Below, piece by piece: positions 16,590 to 23,919 of a stretch of DNA of 64,000 nt; position 1 is the first letter of the stretch, and every line of letters starts with the position of its first letter. Made by a program: the position numbers and the translations under genes. A model generated the notes under the pieces. That model was given only the letters and a program-made list of their open reading frames with translations, was not told the DNA's origin and made no database searches. Where the stretch lies: positions 558,001-622,000 of the forward strand of contig NZ_SWBQ01000002.1 in assembly GCF_005116445.1 (NCBI RefSeq), given 5' to 3'. This DNA is from Pedobacter frigoris (GTDB lineage Bacteria; Bacteroidota; Bacteroidia; Sphingobacteriales; Sphingobacteriaceae).

Positions 16590-17540
16590 TTATTTTTCAA
16601 CGTTCCATCTTTTTGCCGCCCATTCCCGCTGCTTTTCAGTCGACAAGAAAGTCCAGGCAACAAACCGGCTGATCTTTTGACCCTGAGCCATCTCTATTTG
16701 TTTTACTTCGTAGGGATCAACTCTTTTAAGCGCATTAAAAATAAAAGGCAGGTTGCTGCTCTTGGAAACAAGCGTCGTAAACCAGAAGCATTGATCTTTG
16801 ATCCTGTTGCTTTCCTCAATCATATTACGGATAAAGCCAACCTCGCCTCCCTCATACCAAAGCTCCTTATTTTGTCCGCCAAAATTTAAGGTAACAGTCT
16901 TTCCTTTTTGCTTTCCAAGATTTTGAAGTTTACGCTGTGTCCCTGCACGTGCCTCTTCTGCCGATGCATGAAATGGTGGATTACATAGCGTAAAATCATA
17001 AATTTCCCCTGACTTAACAATACCATTAAATATATGACCAGGATTGGTCTGGTGACGGCATGTCACTGCATTTGTGAGTTGCGGGTTTGCTGATAGAATT
17101 GCCTTTATCGCTTTAACCGCACCCATGTCTACCTCAGAACCAAGGAAACTCCAGCCATATTCCTGATGACCAATGATCGGATACACACAATTTGCACCCA
17201 TGCCGATATCAAGTCCTTTTATTGATTTCCCTTTGGGAACAATCCCAGCATTACTTTGGGCCAATAAATCTGCAATGTAATGGATGTAATCTGCCCTACC
17301 GGGAATTGGCGGACATAAATACCCATCAGGGATGTCCCAATTAGAGATCTCATAAAAATACTTAAGCAGTGCTTTATTCAGTGTCTTAACCGCAGCAGGA
17401 TCAGAAAAATCAACAGATTGGTCTCCATAAGCATTCACTTTTAGAAAATCTCTTAACTGTGGCAGCATTTTCATCAGTTCAGGAAAATCATATCTTGAAC
17501 GGTGCTTGTTTCTTGGATGCAGGGCAGTTTTTTCGTACAT
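16590..17540 (-). CDS. rlmF: 23S rRNA (adenine(1618)-N6)-methyltransferase RlmF
   Basis: 316 residues from the ATG at 17540; a longer in-frame GTG start at 17555 would lie inside the preceding terminator hairpin and is rejected. The sequence begins M-Y-E-K-T-A-L-H-P-R-N-K-H, a typical RlmF N-terminus. It has the SAM-binding G-L-D-I-G-M-G-A-N-C motif and the catalytic N-P-P-F motif. It methylates A1618 of 23S rRNA. The gene follows two tRNA-Val genes, but a terminator hairpin ends 7 nt before its start, so it depends on read-through or on an unseen promoter. Confidence 0.93.
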   Translation of the reverse strand: MYEKTALHPRNKHRSRYDFPELMKMLPQLRDFLKVNAYGDQSVDFSDPAAVKTLNKALLKYFYEISNWDIPDGYLCPPIPGRADYIHYIADLLAQSNAGIVPKGKSIKGLDIGMGANCVYPIIGHQEYGWSFLGSEVDMGAVKAIKAILSANPQLTNAVTCRHQTNPGHIFNGIVKSGEIYDFTLCNPPFHASAEEARAGTQRKLQNLGKQKGKTVTLNFGGQNKELWYEGGEVGFIRNMIEESNRIKDQCFWFTTLVSKSSNLPFIFNALKRVDPYEVKQIEMAQGQKISRFVAWTFLSTEKQREWAAKRWNVEK

Positions 17541-17546
17541 AATGAA

Positions 17547-17573
17547 AAAGACCACTCTTTTGAAGTGGTCTTT
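17547..17573 (-). terminator. Terminator after tRNA-Val
   Basis: 10-bp inverted repeat (17547-17556 with 17564-17573), 7-nt loop, followed on the reverse strand by a T5 run. It begins 3 nt after the tRNA 3' end. Confidence 0.75.
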
Positions 17574-17575
17574 AG

Positions 17576-17650
17576 TGGGAGATACTGGGTTCGAACCAGT
17601 GACCCCCTGCTTGTAAGGCAGGTGCTCTGAACCAGCTGAGCTAATCTCCC
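17576..17650 (-). tRNA. tRNA-Val (anticodon TAC), copy 1
   Basis: 75 nt on the reverse strand. Acceptor GGGAGAT/ATCTCCC with discriminator A, D-stem GCTC/GAGC, anticodon stem CCTGC/GCAGG around loop CTTACAA, T-loop TTCGAAC. CCA is not encoded. Identical to the copy at 17700-17774. Downstream member of the tandem pair. Confidence 0.96.
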
Positions 17651-17672
17651 TTCGGTTATACTCTTTTAATTT

Positions 17673-17695
17673 AAAACAGCAGAGTAAGCTGTTTT
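17673..17695 (-). other. Hairpin between the two tRNA-Val genes
   Basis: 8-bp inverted repeat AAAACAGC (17673-17680) / GCTGTTTT (17688-17695) with a 7-nt loop. It could be a processing signal or weak terminator in the tRNA transcript. Confidence 0.4.
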
Positions 17696-17699
17696 TTGG

Positions 17700-17774
17700 T
17701 GGGAGATACTGGGTTCGAACCAGTGACCCCCTGCTTGTAAGGCAGGTGCTCTGAACCAGCTGAGCTAATCTCCC
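17700..17774 (-). tRNA. tRNA-Val (anticodon TAC), copy 2
   Basis: 75 nt, identical to copy 1 and with all arms intact. It is the promoter-proximal copy, about 50 nt downstream of the predicted start site from the promoter at 17833-17863. Confidence 0.96.
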
Positions 17775-17832
17775 CTTGGTTCTACTCGTTATATTTGACT
17801 GAGTCGGTCATGTCCCCTTACATTGGGGAGTG

Positions 17833-17863
17833 CAAATATACACCTCTAAATTAAAACTCCAAA
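17833..17863 (-). promoter_or_regulatory. Promoter of the tRNA-Val pair
   Basis: On the reverse strand TTTG (17863-17860), 19-nt spacer, TATATTTG (17840-17833): a full match to the Bacteroidota TTTG-N19-TAnnTTTG consensus. A small CCCC/GGGG hairpin (about 17815-17830) follows near the transcript start. Confidence 0.75.
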
Positions 17864-17878
17864 AACTTTTATAAGATT

Positions 17879-18604
17879 TTAGGAAAGTACATCTTCAAGA
17901 ACCTGATGCGATTTTATTTCACCAAACGAAGCCGTATGTAAGGCATAGTAAATCAGTATTTTATCTAAAATGATTCGCCTGGTGTTGTTATCAATTTTAA
18001 TTTCATTAATTTTTTCAAAAGGAGTTGCAAATAAGGAAATGAAAAGCATTGCTTCCGTTTTTTCCAGAAAATGCGGATGAACAGGAGTATTTGATTTGAA
18101 TTCCCCCTCCTGCAAATCAAAGTAACTCTGGTCGCTTTTGGTTTGAGTACTAGGCGCAAAACCCAGAAATCTGGACAACTTCAATAAGAAGGACAGGTGG
18201 AAATTTACGTTTGCGGCCTTGTGCGCATCTAACCAGCAGACTGCATTAAAGATAAAGTGAAAAAGGTTATCATCTGTAGTTTGCTGCCTGATGCTTTTAT
18301 ACAACACTTCATTTAAAAAAATAACCATCGTGCTTTTTATGATATCATAAGGTATGGTACTGAATACCGGCGAAGGTCTCAGTTCAGATACACGTTGTAT
18401 GTTGCTATTTGTTTTGTGGTAGACAATCATATCTACCAAATGAAGCGGCTGCAGCATGTTCATACTGATCTTAGCTCTTGGCTTTTTAACCCCGTTGATC
18501 ATGTAAGACTGGATACCGAATTTCTCGGTAAAAATCTGCACCACCACACTGCTTTCGCTATATAAAGTAGTTTTCAGTACTATTCCCCTGGTCTTATGCA
18601 GCAT
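17879..18604 (-). CDS. recO: DNA repair protein RecO
   Basis: 241 residues. The N-terminal OB-fold begins M-L-H-K-T-R-G-I-V-L-K-T-T-L-Y-S-E-S-S, the usual RecO start, and the remainder is the helical RecO_C domain. RecO helps load RecA on SSB-coated single-stranded DNA in the RecFOR pathway. The four-cysteine zinc motif seen in many RecO proteins is absent. Two nt separate it from the upstream dgkA gene, so the two are co-transcribed. Confidence 0.92.
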   Translation of the reverse strand: MLHKTRGIVLKTTLYSESSVVVQIFTEKFGIQSYMINGVKKPRAKISMNMLQPLHLVDMIVYHKTNSNIQRVSELRPSPVFSTIPYDIIKSTMVIFLNEVLYKSIRQQTTDDNLFHFIFNAVCWLDAHKAANVNFHLSFLLKLSRFLGFAPSTQTKSDQSYFDLQEGEFKSNTPVHPHFLEKTEAMLFISLFATPFEKINEIKIDNNTRRIILDKILIYYALHTASFGEIKSHQVLEDVLS

Positions 18605-18606
18605 AC

Positions 18607-18954
18607 TCAGGCGAGTTTGGGAATAAATATCATCAGAGCAACGGCAACAGCAAATACCGCAGCGATGAGTACTGCTCCTGCTGATACATCTTTAATGATT
18701 TTTGCCTTTTCATTATAGCTGGGCGAGACAAGGTCTACCAGCACCTCAATCGCGGTATTCAGCAGTTCTGATATTAGTACAGTTGAAATCGCCGCTATGA
18801 CCCAAAGCCATTCAGCGGTCGAAAGCTTTAAAATCCAGCCCGCAATCCCGGCAACCAAAACAGCTACCGTATGGAACTTGAAGTTAAACTGTGTTTTAAA
18901 TGCATAATGCAGCCCTGAAAACGCATACTTAAAGCTATTGAAGAATTTTTGCAT
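18607..18954 (-). CDS. Diacylglycerol/undecaprenol kinase family membrane protein
   Basis: 115 residues from M-Q-K-F-F-N-S-F-K-Y-A-F. The reading frame stays open to 19128, but those extra codons overlap the tRNA-like gene on the other strand and lack homology-like character, so 18954 is chosen. Three TM helices. The family signature E63-x-x-N66-T-A-I-E70-x-x-x-D74 and K88-D89-x-x-A are intact. Family members phosphorylate diacylglycerol or undecaprenol to recycle lipid carriers. First gene of the dgkA-recO unit. Confidence 0.9.
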   Translation of the reverse strand: MQKFFNSFKYAFSGLHYAFKTQFNFKFHTVAVLVAGIAGWILKLSTAEWLWVIAAISTVLISELLNTAIEVLVDLVSPSYNEKAKIIKDVSAGAVLIAAVFAVAVALMIFIPKLA

Positions 18955-19051
18955 GATCGTATTTTTGCCATTACAAAGTACGACATGCTTTCTTATATAT
19001 CCAATGGTTAATATCGACTGTTGCTGATTTGTTAATTTCATGCACTTTAAT

Positions 19052-19081
19052 TTTGATAACAGGCCAAAAAACTTAAACTTG
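19052..19081 (+). promoter_or_regulatory. Promoter of the tRNA-like gene
   Basis: TTTG (19052-19055), 18-nt spacer, TAAACTTG (19074-19081; one mismatch to TAnnTTTG). The predicted start falls at or just before the first base of the tRNA-like element (19089). Confidence 0.5.
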
Positions 19082-19088
19082 CTCCTAA

Positions 19089-19165
19089 GGGAGATTAACT
19101 CAGCTAGGTCATAACATCCCGATTTCACATCGGGAGGGACAAGGTTCGAAACCCAGTATCTCCCA
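19089..19165 (+). pseudogene. Degenerate tRNA-like gene derived from tRNA-Val, anticodon position UCA
   Basis: 77 nt. The 7-bp acceptor stem GGGAGAT/ATCTCCC and discriminator A are the same as in the tRNA-Val pair, and the 3' end plus flank (19152-19170, CCCAGTATCTCCCACTAAA) is identical to that of copy 1. The anticodon stem is a new perfect helix CCCGA/TCGGG around loop TTTCACA, which places UCA (reading UGA) at 34-36. The D-stem (ACTC versus TAAC) does not pair and the T-stem is damaged although TTCGAA is kept. It has a promoter-like sequence before and a hairpin plus T-run after, so it may be transcribed. Probably a decayed paralogue; not a normal selC, which is longer. Confidence 0.5.
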
Positions 19166-19167
19166 CT

Positions 19168-19199
19168 AAAAGCCTTTCAGAAACCTAAGAGGCTTTTTT
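19168..19199 (+). terminator. Terminator of the tRNA-like gene
   Basis: AAAAGCCT (19168-19175) / AGGCTTTT (19190-19197) with a 14-nt loop and a T-run to 19199. Confidence 0.6.
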
Positions 19200-19310
19200 A
19201 TTGCACAAAACTTCTTCTTTACTTGTCCGCCATTAGTCTTTGGATAAGAAAAACTATTGCATTAGATTTATAGCAGGTCAGCACGACCATACCAGCTAAT
19301 TTTATTTACA

Positions 19311-19883
19311 ATGACCAGCACCCAAACACCTGAAACTGCATCTTATAAACCAGTAAGCTTTTCACAAACAACCATTACAGAACTGATGATCCCTTCCTAC
19401 TCCAATTTTGGAGGAAAGATACATGGAGGAATCTTATTATCATTAATGGACAAAGTTGCCTATGTATGTGCAGCAAAGCATGCCGGCAATTACTGTGTTA
19501 CAGCGTCCATAGATGCTGTTAATTTCCTGGAACCGGTAGAGGTTGGGGAACTGGTTTCACTAATGGCTTCCATCAACTATGTAGGAAATACCTCATTGGT
19601 TGTGGGGATCAGAGTGATTTCTGAAAATGTAAAGACCAACAAGGTTAAACATACCAATACCAGCTATTTCACTATGGTTGCGAAAGATGAACAGAACAAA
19701 ACGGTAAAAGTACCTGGCCTGATACTGGAAACCAACGATCAGATCAGACGCTTTATCGAAGCAAAATCCCGAAAAGAAATTAAAGAAAACTACCGCAAAG
19801 AAGTGGAACAAATCAATGTCCCTATAAACAACGAGCTTTGTATGCAGGAGCTTTCAGGAGAGCGCTGTATCATCTCTGCTTAA
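19311..19883 (+). CDS. Acyl-CoA thioesterase, hotdog fold (YciA/ACOT type)
   Basis: 190 residues. The hotdog motif N-F-G-G-K-I-H-G-G-I-L-L-S-L-M-D carries the conserved catalytic D/H-G region of acyl-CoA thioesterases. A longer charged C-terminal tail (K-S-R-K-E-I-K-E-N) is seen in Bacteroidota members. It hydrolyses acyl-CoA thioesters in the cytosol; chain preference is unknown. It lies just upstream of fabV, also a fatty-acid enzyme, but the 75-nt gap contains a candidate promoter. Confidence 0.88.
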   Translation: MTSTQTPETASYKPVSFSQTTITELMIPSYSNFGGKIHGGILLSLMDKVAYVCAAKHAGNYCVTASIDAVNFLEPVEVGELVSLMASINYVGNTSLVVGIRVISENVKTNKVKHTNTSYFTMVAKDEQNKTVKVPGLILETNDQIRRFIEAKSRKEIKENYRKEVEQINVPINNELCMQELSGERCIISA

Positions 19884-19900
19884 GTTCTGAATAAAAGTTC

Positions 19901-19908
19901 TAGCTTTG
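19901..19908 (+). promoter_or_regulatory. Candidate -7 box for fabV
   Basis: TAGCTTTG matches TAnnTTTG; the ATG at 19959 would follow a leader of about 45 nt. No clear -33 element. Confidence 0.3.
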
Positions 19909-19958
19909 TCAGAATTTTGACTCACATATTATTCGTATAACTACAACACAAACAATTT

Positions 19959-21152
19959 ATGATTATTAGTCCTAGAACACGTGGTTTTATATGCCTTACA
20001 TCACACCCTGAAGGATGTGCACAAAATGTACTGACACAGATCAACTACGTAAAATCCCAGGGATTGACAGATGGCCCCAAAAAGGTATTGGTAATCGGCG
20101 CATCCACAGGATTTGGCTTAGCTTCAAGAATTACAAGCGCATTTGGATCAAATGCATCAACCATAGGAGTATACTTTGAAAAACCATCTGCACCGGGCAA
20201 GCCAGCTTCTCCGGGATGGTATAACACTGCAGCATTTGAAACTTTTGCAAATGAAGCAGGTTTATATGCCAAAAGTATTAACGGTGACGCTTTTTCTAAT
20301 GAGATCAAGCAAAAGACAATCGACCTGATCAAGGCAGACCTTGGACAAGTAGATCTTGTTATTTATAGTCTCGCATCTCCAAGAAGAACACATCCCGCAA
20401 CAGGTGAAACTTTTAATTCAGTTTTAAAACCTATTGAAGGCAGTTTCAGTGATAAAACAGTTGATTTTCATACAGGCATTGTCTCTACAGTTTCAATAGA
20501 CCCTGCAAATGAAGAAGAAATTGCTAATACTGTCGCAGTAATGGGTGGTGAAGATTGGGAGATGTGGATAACGGCTCTAAAAGAGGCGAACTTGCTAGCT
20601 CCCGGAGCTACGACAGTAGCTTATTCCTATATCGGACCAGCGCTTACAGAGCCGGTATACCGCAAAGGAACCATAGGTCGTGCAAAAGACCATCTTGAAG
20701 CCACTGCTCTCGATATAACTGATCAGTTGAAAGACATCAATGGAAAAGCTTATGTTTCAGTAAATAAAGCATTGGTAACTCAGGCCAGCTCTGCTATTCC
20801 CGTGATCCCACTTTACATCTCATTACTTTACAAAGTGATGAAAGCAAAAGGAATTCATGAAGGATGTATCGAACAGATCAGCCGCTTATTTAAAGATAAT
20901 TTGTACGCTAAAAATGGCGTTCCTGTTGATGAAAAAGGAAGAATCAGAATTGACGATTGGGAAATGAGGGAAGATGTACAAAATGAAGTGACTGCACTTT
21001 GGGCAGAAGCGACAACAGAAACCTTACCGGCAATCGGAGATTTAGAAGGCTACAAAACAGACTTCTTTAACTTATTCGGCTTTGAAGTACCTAAAGTTGA
21101 TTATAACGCAGACGTAAACGAAGTAGTTGAAGTCCCGGGACTTCAGGCCTAA
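19959..21152 (+). CDS. fabV: Trans-2-enoyl-CoA/enoyl-ACP reductase FabV
   Basis: 397 residues, the FabV/TER length. N-terminus M-I-I-S-P-R-T-R-G-F-I-C-L-T-S-H-P-x-G-C is diagnostic. The Rossmann motif V-I-G-A-S-T-G-F-G-L-A-S and the active-site Y234-x8-K243 spacing, which separates FabV from FabI (Y-x6-K), are intact. It reduces the enoyl thioester with NAD(P)H in the last step of each elongation cycle. FabV is known to be insensitive to triclosan. Single gene followed by a strong terminator. Confidence 0.95.
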   Translation: MIISPRTRGFICLTSHPEGCAQNVLTQINYVKSQGLTDGPKKVLVIGASTGFGLASRITSAFGSNASTIGVYFEKPSAPGKPASPGWYNTAAFETFANEAGLYAKSINGDAFSNEIKQKTIDLIKADLGQVDLVIYSLASPRRTHPATGETFNSVLKPIEGSFSDKTVDFHTGIVSTVSIDPANEEEIANTVAVMGGEDWEMWITALKEANLLAPGATTVAYSYIGPALTEPVYRKGTIGRAKDHLEATALDITDQLKDINGKAYVSVNKALVTQASSAIPVIPLYISLLYKVMKAKGIHEGCIEQISRLFKDNLYAKNGVPVDEKGRIRIDDWEMREDVQNEVTALWAEATTETLPAIGDLEGYKTDFFNLFGFEVPKVDYNADVNEVVEVPGLQA

Positions 21153-21165
21153 TCGACTCTATATA

Positions 21166-21200
21166 AAAAGGGGCATGACTTTTTAAGTCACGCCCCTTTT
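21166..21200. terminator. Bidirectional terminator after fabV
   Basis: 16-bp stem (21166-21181 with 21185-21200) with one internal mismatch and a 3-nt loop; A-run before and T-run after. It lies between convergent genes. Confidence 0.8.
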
Positions 21201-21212
21201 TATTAAACCACC

Positions 21213-22619
21213 TTAGCTTTGTGGCACCAGTTTATAAACTCTGCCCGGCGATTCTACAGCGATGTAAATATATCCATCAGGAGCCATGCGTACATCTCTC
21301 ACCCTGCCAATGTTCTTAAACAAAATCTCTTCTTTCACTACCTTATTGCCTTTAAGCACAGAGCGCTGCAGGAATTGAAAACGAAGGGAGCCTGAAAGCA
21401 AGTTACCTTCCCAGCCTTTATACCTGTTACCCGTCACAAACGCAAGTCCACTCGGACCAATAGAAGGTATCCAATAATGTAAAGGCTGAACCATCCCCTC
21501 TTTTGCCGTAAGGTTACTGATTGGTTTTCCATTGTAATTGATCCCGTAAGTAATTATCGGCCAGCCGTAGTTCTTACCAGGTTCTTCAATATTTATTTCA
21601 TCCCCACCCCTCGGGCCGTGTTCATTAGTCCAGATCTTTCCGGTTACCGGATGAATGGTCATACCCTGAGGATTTCTGTGTCCGTAAGAAAAAATAGAGG
21701 CTTCTGCTCCCGGGGTATTTACAAACGGATTATCCGCAGGAATGCTTCCATCCTTTTTTATCCTATGCACCTTACCAAGGTCATTACCTTTGATCTGCTG
21801 AGGATTCTCTTTTTCGTTCCCACGCTCACCAACTGAGAAATACAGGTAACCATCCTTACCAAACTGCATTCTGGAGCCATAATGGTGTTGGGTTCTTGAG
21901 TAAGGTTCCGCTACAAAAATGTCCTTTTGCTCTGTTAATGCATTTCCGGTAAGTTTCGCTTTCATGATCGCGGTTGTGGCCAAGGTAGCGCCACCCTCAT
22001 TTTTAAACTTAGAATAAGAAAGGTATATCATATTGCTTGATGCAAAATCCGGATCAAGTATTACATCCATTAAACCTCCTTGTCCACGGGCCAATACCTG
22101 AGGGGCACCACTTATTGCCTGAAGGGACTTATTCTTTACTCTGTATAATTTCCCGCTCCTATCGGTAGCGAGGATTTCATTACCAGGCAAAAATGCAATA
22201 CCCCAAGGAACATCCAACCCTTCGGCAACAAGTTCCAGTTTGATGGTCATTGCCTCGGCTTTAAAAATGTCAGACTTAGGCCTGTCGTTCGAGGTATATT
22301 TCCCGACATTTTTTATTCCAGTAAGGATGTAATCAGCAAGTGCATTAATTTCCTGATCAGTCATGCTTTCCCCAAAAGAAGGCATACCCTCGTCGGCATA
22401 CCCGCTTTTAATGGCTTTAAATAAATCTTCTTTTTTATTCCCATGCTTCCAGTTCCTGTCAACGAACATATCCATCTTCTCTCCATGGCAACCCGCACAG
22501 TATGTCTTATAATTCGTAGCAGCATCTTTAACCAAAGGCTGCTTTTTTCCAACATTGAAGCTCATACAAACAGCAATAATTGCGGTCAGCATAACCAAAA
22601 TTCCTAAATTTTTACGCAT
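21213..22619 (-). CDS. PQQ-dependent aldose-sugar-dehydrogenase-like protein with N-terminal cytochrome c
   Basis: 468 residues from M-R-K-N (three more codons are available from 22628). A signal peptide (1-21) is followed by a cytochrome c domain with C-A-G-C-H haem motif and a distal M in D-E-G-M-P (about 28-105), then a six-bladed beta-propeller of the soluble PQQ glucose/aldose dehydrogenase type: V-P-W-G-I-A-F-L-P, H-H-Y-G-S-R-M, Y-G-H-R-N-P-Q-G and E-H-G-P-R-G-G-D-E are its hallmark motifs. The haem domain could pass electrons from PQQ to the respiratory chain. Periplasmic oxidation of sugars is inferred. Confidence 0.88.
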   Translation of the reverse strand: MRKNLGILVMLTAIIAVCMSFNVGKKQPLVKDAATNYKTYCAGCHGEKMDMFVDRNWKHGNKKEDLFKAIKSGYADEGMPSFGESMTDQEINALADYILTGIKNVGKYTSNDRPKSDIFKAEAMTIKLELVAEGLDVPWGIAFLPGNEILATDRSGKLYRVKNKSLQAISGAPQVLARGQGGLMDVILDPDFASSNMIYLSYSKFKNEGGATLATTAIMKAKLTGNALTEQKDIFVAEPYSRTQHHYGSRMQFGKDGYLYFSVGERGNEKENPQQIKGNDLGKVHRIKKDGSIPADNPFVNTPGAEASIFSYGHRNPQGMTIHPVTGKIWTNEHGPRGGDEINIEEPGKNYGWPIITYGINYNGKPISNLTAKEGMVQPLHYWIPSIGPSGLAFVTGNRYKGWEGNLLSGSLRFQFLQRSVLKGNKVVKEEILFKNIGRVRDVRMAPDGYIYIAVESPGRVYKLVPQS

Positions 22620-22814
22620 AAATATCATTTGTAGAATGAAAATACGGTTTATCAGTTACAAAAACTCTTTTCACAAGTAATATAATTGATATCAATTCTA
22701 ATGTTGCTCATACTGAATTCTATAATTCAATTTTTACATTGAAGGTTTGCTAAATCGAGTTAATTATCTGTTTATTTGTATTTAGTAATTCAACACACAC
22801 AAATTGAAATTTTC

Positions 22815-23195
22815 ATGATTATTCTACTTAGCATATTAAACGCTATTTTTTGCATCGCATTCGTTGTATTTGCTTATCTGAACTTAAATGACATTGACCC
22901 CTGGCTTTGGGTGCCTATTTATATGGTAGCTGCCATTTGTTGTGGATTTGCCATTTTTAATCAATTTTACCCTAATATCTACTTAGGAGCCATATCTTTC
23001 TACCTTATTTATGCGAGTATATTATTCTTCGCAAAAGATGGGGTGCGGGATTGGATTTCAAAATACAGAAGACCTAGTCTTGTAGAAAGTATGCAGGCGA
23101 CTAAACCATACATTGAAAAAACCAGGGAGTTTTTCGGTTTGCTGATCATCAGTGCCGCACTTGCCATCAATTATTTTGTGGCTATCAATTTGTAA
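22815..23195 (+). CDS. TMEM220-family small membrane protein, first gene of the ebo operon
   Basis: 126 residues from the ATG at 22815; an upstream in-frame start at 22776 would put polar residues before the first TM helix. Four hydrophobic helices with the family motif N-D-x-D-P-W-L-W-V-P-I-Y between helices 1 and 2. The molecular role of the TMEM220 family is unknown. The eboA ATG follows 4 nt after its stop codon, so it is almost certainly co-transcribed with the ebo cluster and may be a functional member. Confidence 0.8.
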   Translation: MIILLSILNAIFCIAFVVFAYLNLNDIDPWLWVPIYMVAAICCGFAIFNQFYPNIYLGAISFYLIYASILFFAKDGVRDWISKYRRPSLVESMQATKPYIEKTREFFGLLIISAALAINYFVAINL

Positions 23196-23198
23196 AAC

Positions 23199-23909
23199 AT
23201 GTCTTTAACAGATAAACAGGCAATAAGAGACCTGGATCATATTTCCCTTCAAATCATCAGCCGCCAGCTTTCTGCCGAATCGCTGACCTGGCTCAAGGCT
23301 AAGGCTGAAATGGTAAAAAGTGAGGGAAAATCCTTCCAGCTCAATATGGCATTTGCCCACCTGCCCAGGTTTTCTTCAAAAGCTGACATAAATATCGAAC
23401 CGGAAGAAAATAAAGCCGTTGCACAATTGCTTCACGGATTTAAGATCACAGACTGGACGCTCGACAGACTTTGCCGGGTATGGCTCCTCATGCAGGTACC
23501 TGCGGATGATCAGGATGTTTATTTCAAAAAAATAAATGGCCTTTTTACCGCATCGGAGATGAATGAGCAGGTAGCCCTTTATTCTGCACTCCCTTTATTT
23601 CATTATCCCGAAATATGGGTCTCAAGATGTGAAGAAGGCATCAGAAGTAATATCGGCACTGTACTGGAAGCCATCATGTATCACAATCCTTACCCCGCCG
23701 CATTTTTAGCTGAGGGTGCATGGAACCAACTGGTATTGAAAGCATTTTTCACAGAAAAAGACGTTAATCTTATCGTTGGGTTGTACGAAAGGTTAAATAA
23801 AGCATTAGCCAACACGCTTGAGGATTACGTTCAGGAACGCCTTGCTGCGCACAGAACGATACTGCCGGAGATTTACAAACTTATTGAACAAACAAAAGAG
23901 AAAATATAA
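23199..23909 (+). CDS. eboA: EboA domain protein
   Basis: 236 residues, all-helical, soluble. The order and identity of the following genes (TatD, UbiA, DHQ-synthase-like, TIM barrel, phosphodiesterase) define it as EboA. Motifs such as D-W-T-L-D-R-L-C-R-V-W-L-L and Y-S-A-L-P-L-F-H-Y-P are conserved in the family. No catalytic residues are evident. The ebo genes of cyanobacteria are required to move a scytonemin precursor to the periplasm; the exact task of EboA is not known. Confidence 0.85.
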   Translation: MSLTDKQAIRDLDHISLQIISRQLSAESLTWLKAKAEMVKSEGKSFQLNMAFAHLPRFSSKADINIEPEENKAVAQLLHGFKITDWTLDRLCRVWLLMQVPADDQDVYFKKINGLFTASEMNEQVALYSALPLFHYPEIWVSRCEEGIRSNIGTVLEAIMYHNPYPAAFLAEGAWNQLVLKAFFTEKDVNLIVGLYERLNKALANTLEDYVQERLAAHRTILPEIYKLIEQTKEKI

Positions 23910-23919
23910 AGAACGAATT

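Noticed and set aside
18955..19128. Long N-terminal extension of the diacylglycerol-kinase gene
   Set aside because: It overlaps the tRNA-like gene and its promoter, and the family normally begins at M-Q-K-F-F.
19089..19165. Selenocysteine tRNA (selC) because of the UCA anticodon
   Set aside because: selC is longer, with an extended acceptor and long variable arm; this element is 77 nt with a tRNA-Val acceptor.
23818..23919. Longer start for EboB
   Set aside because: The extra 34 residues are basic shadow sequence inside eboA; ATG at 23920 fits operon spacing.
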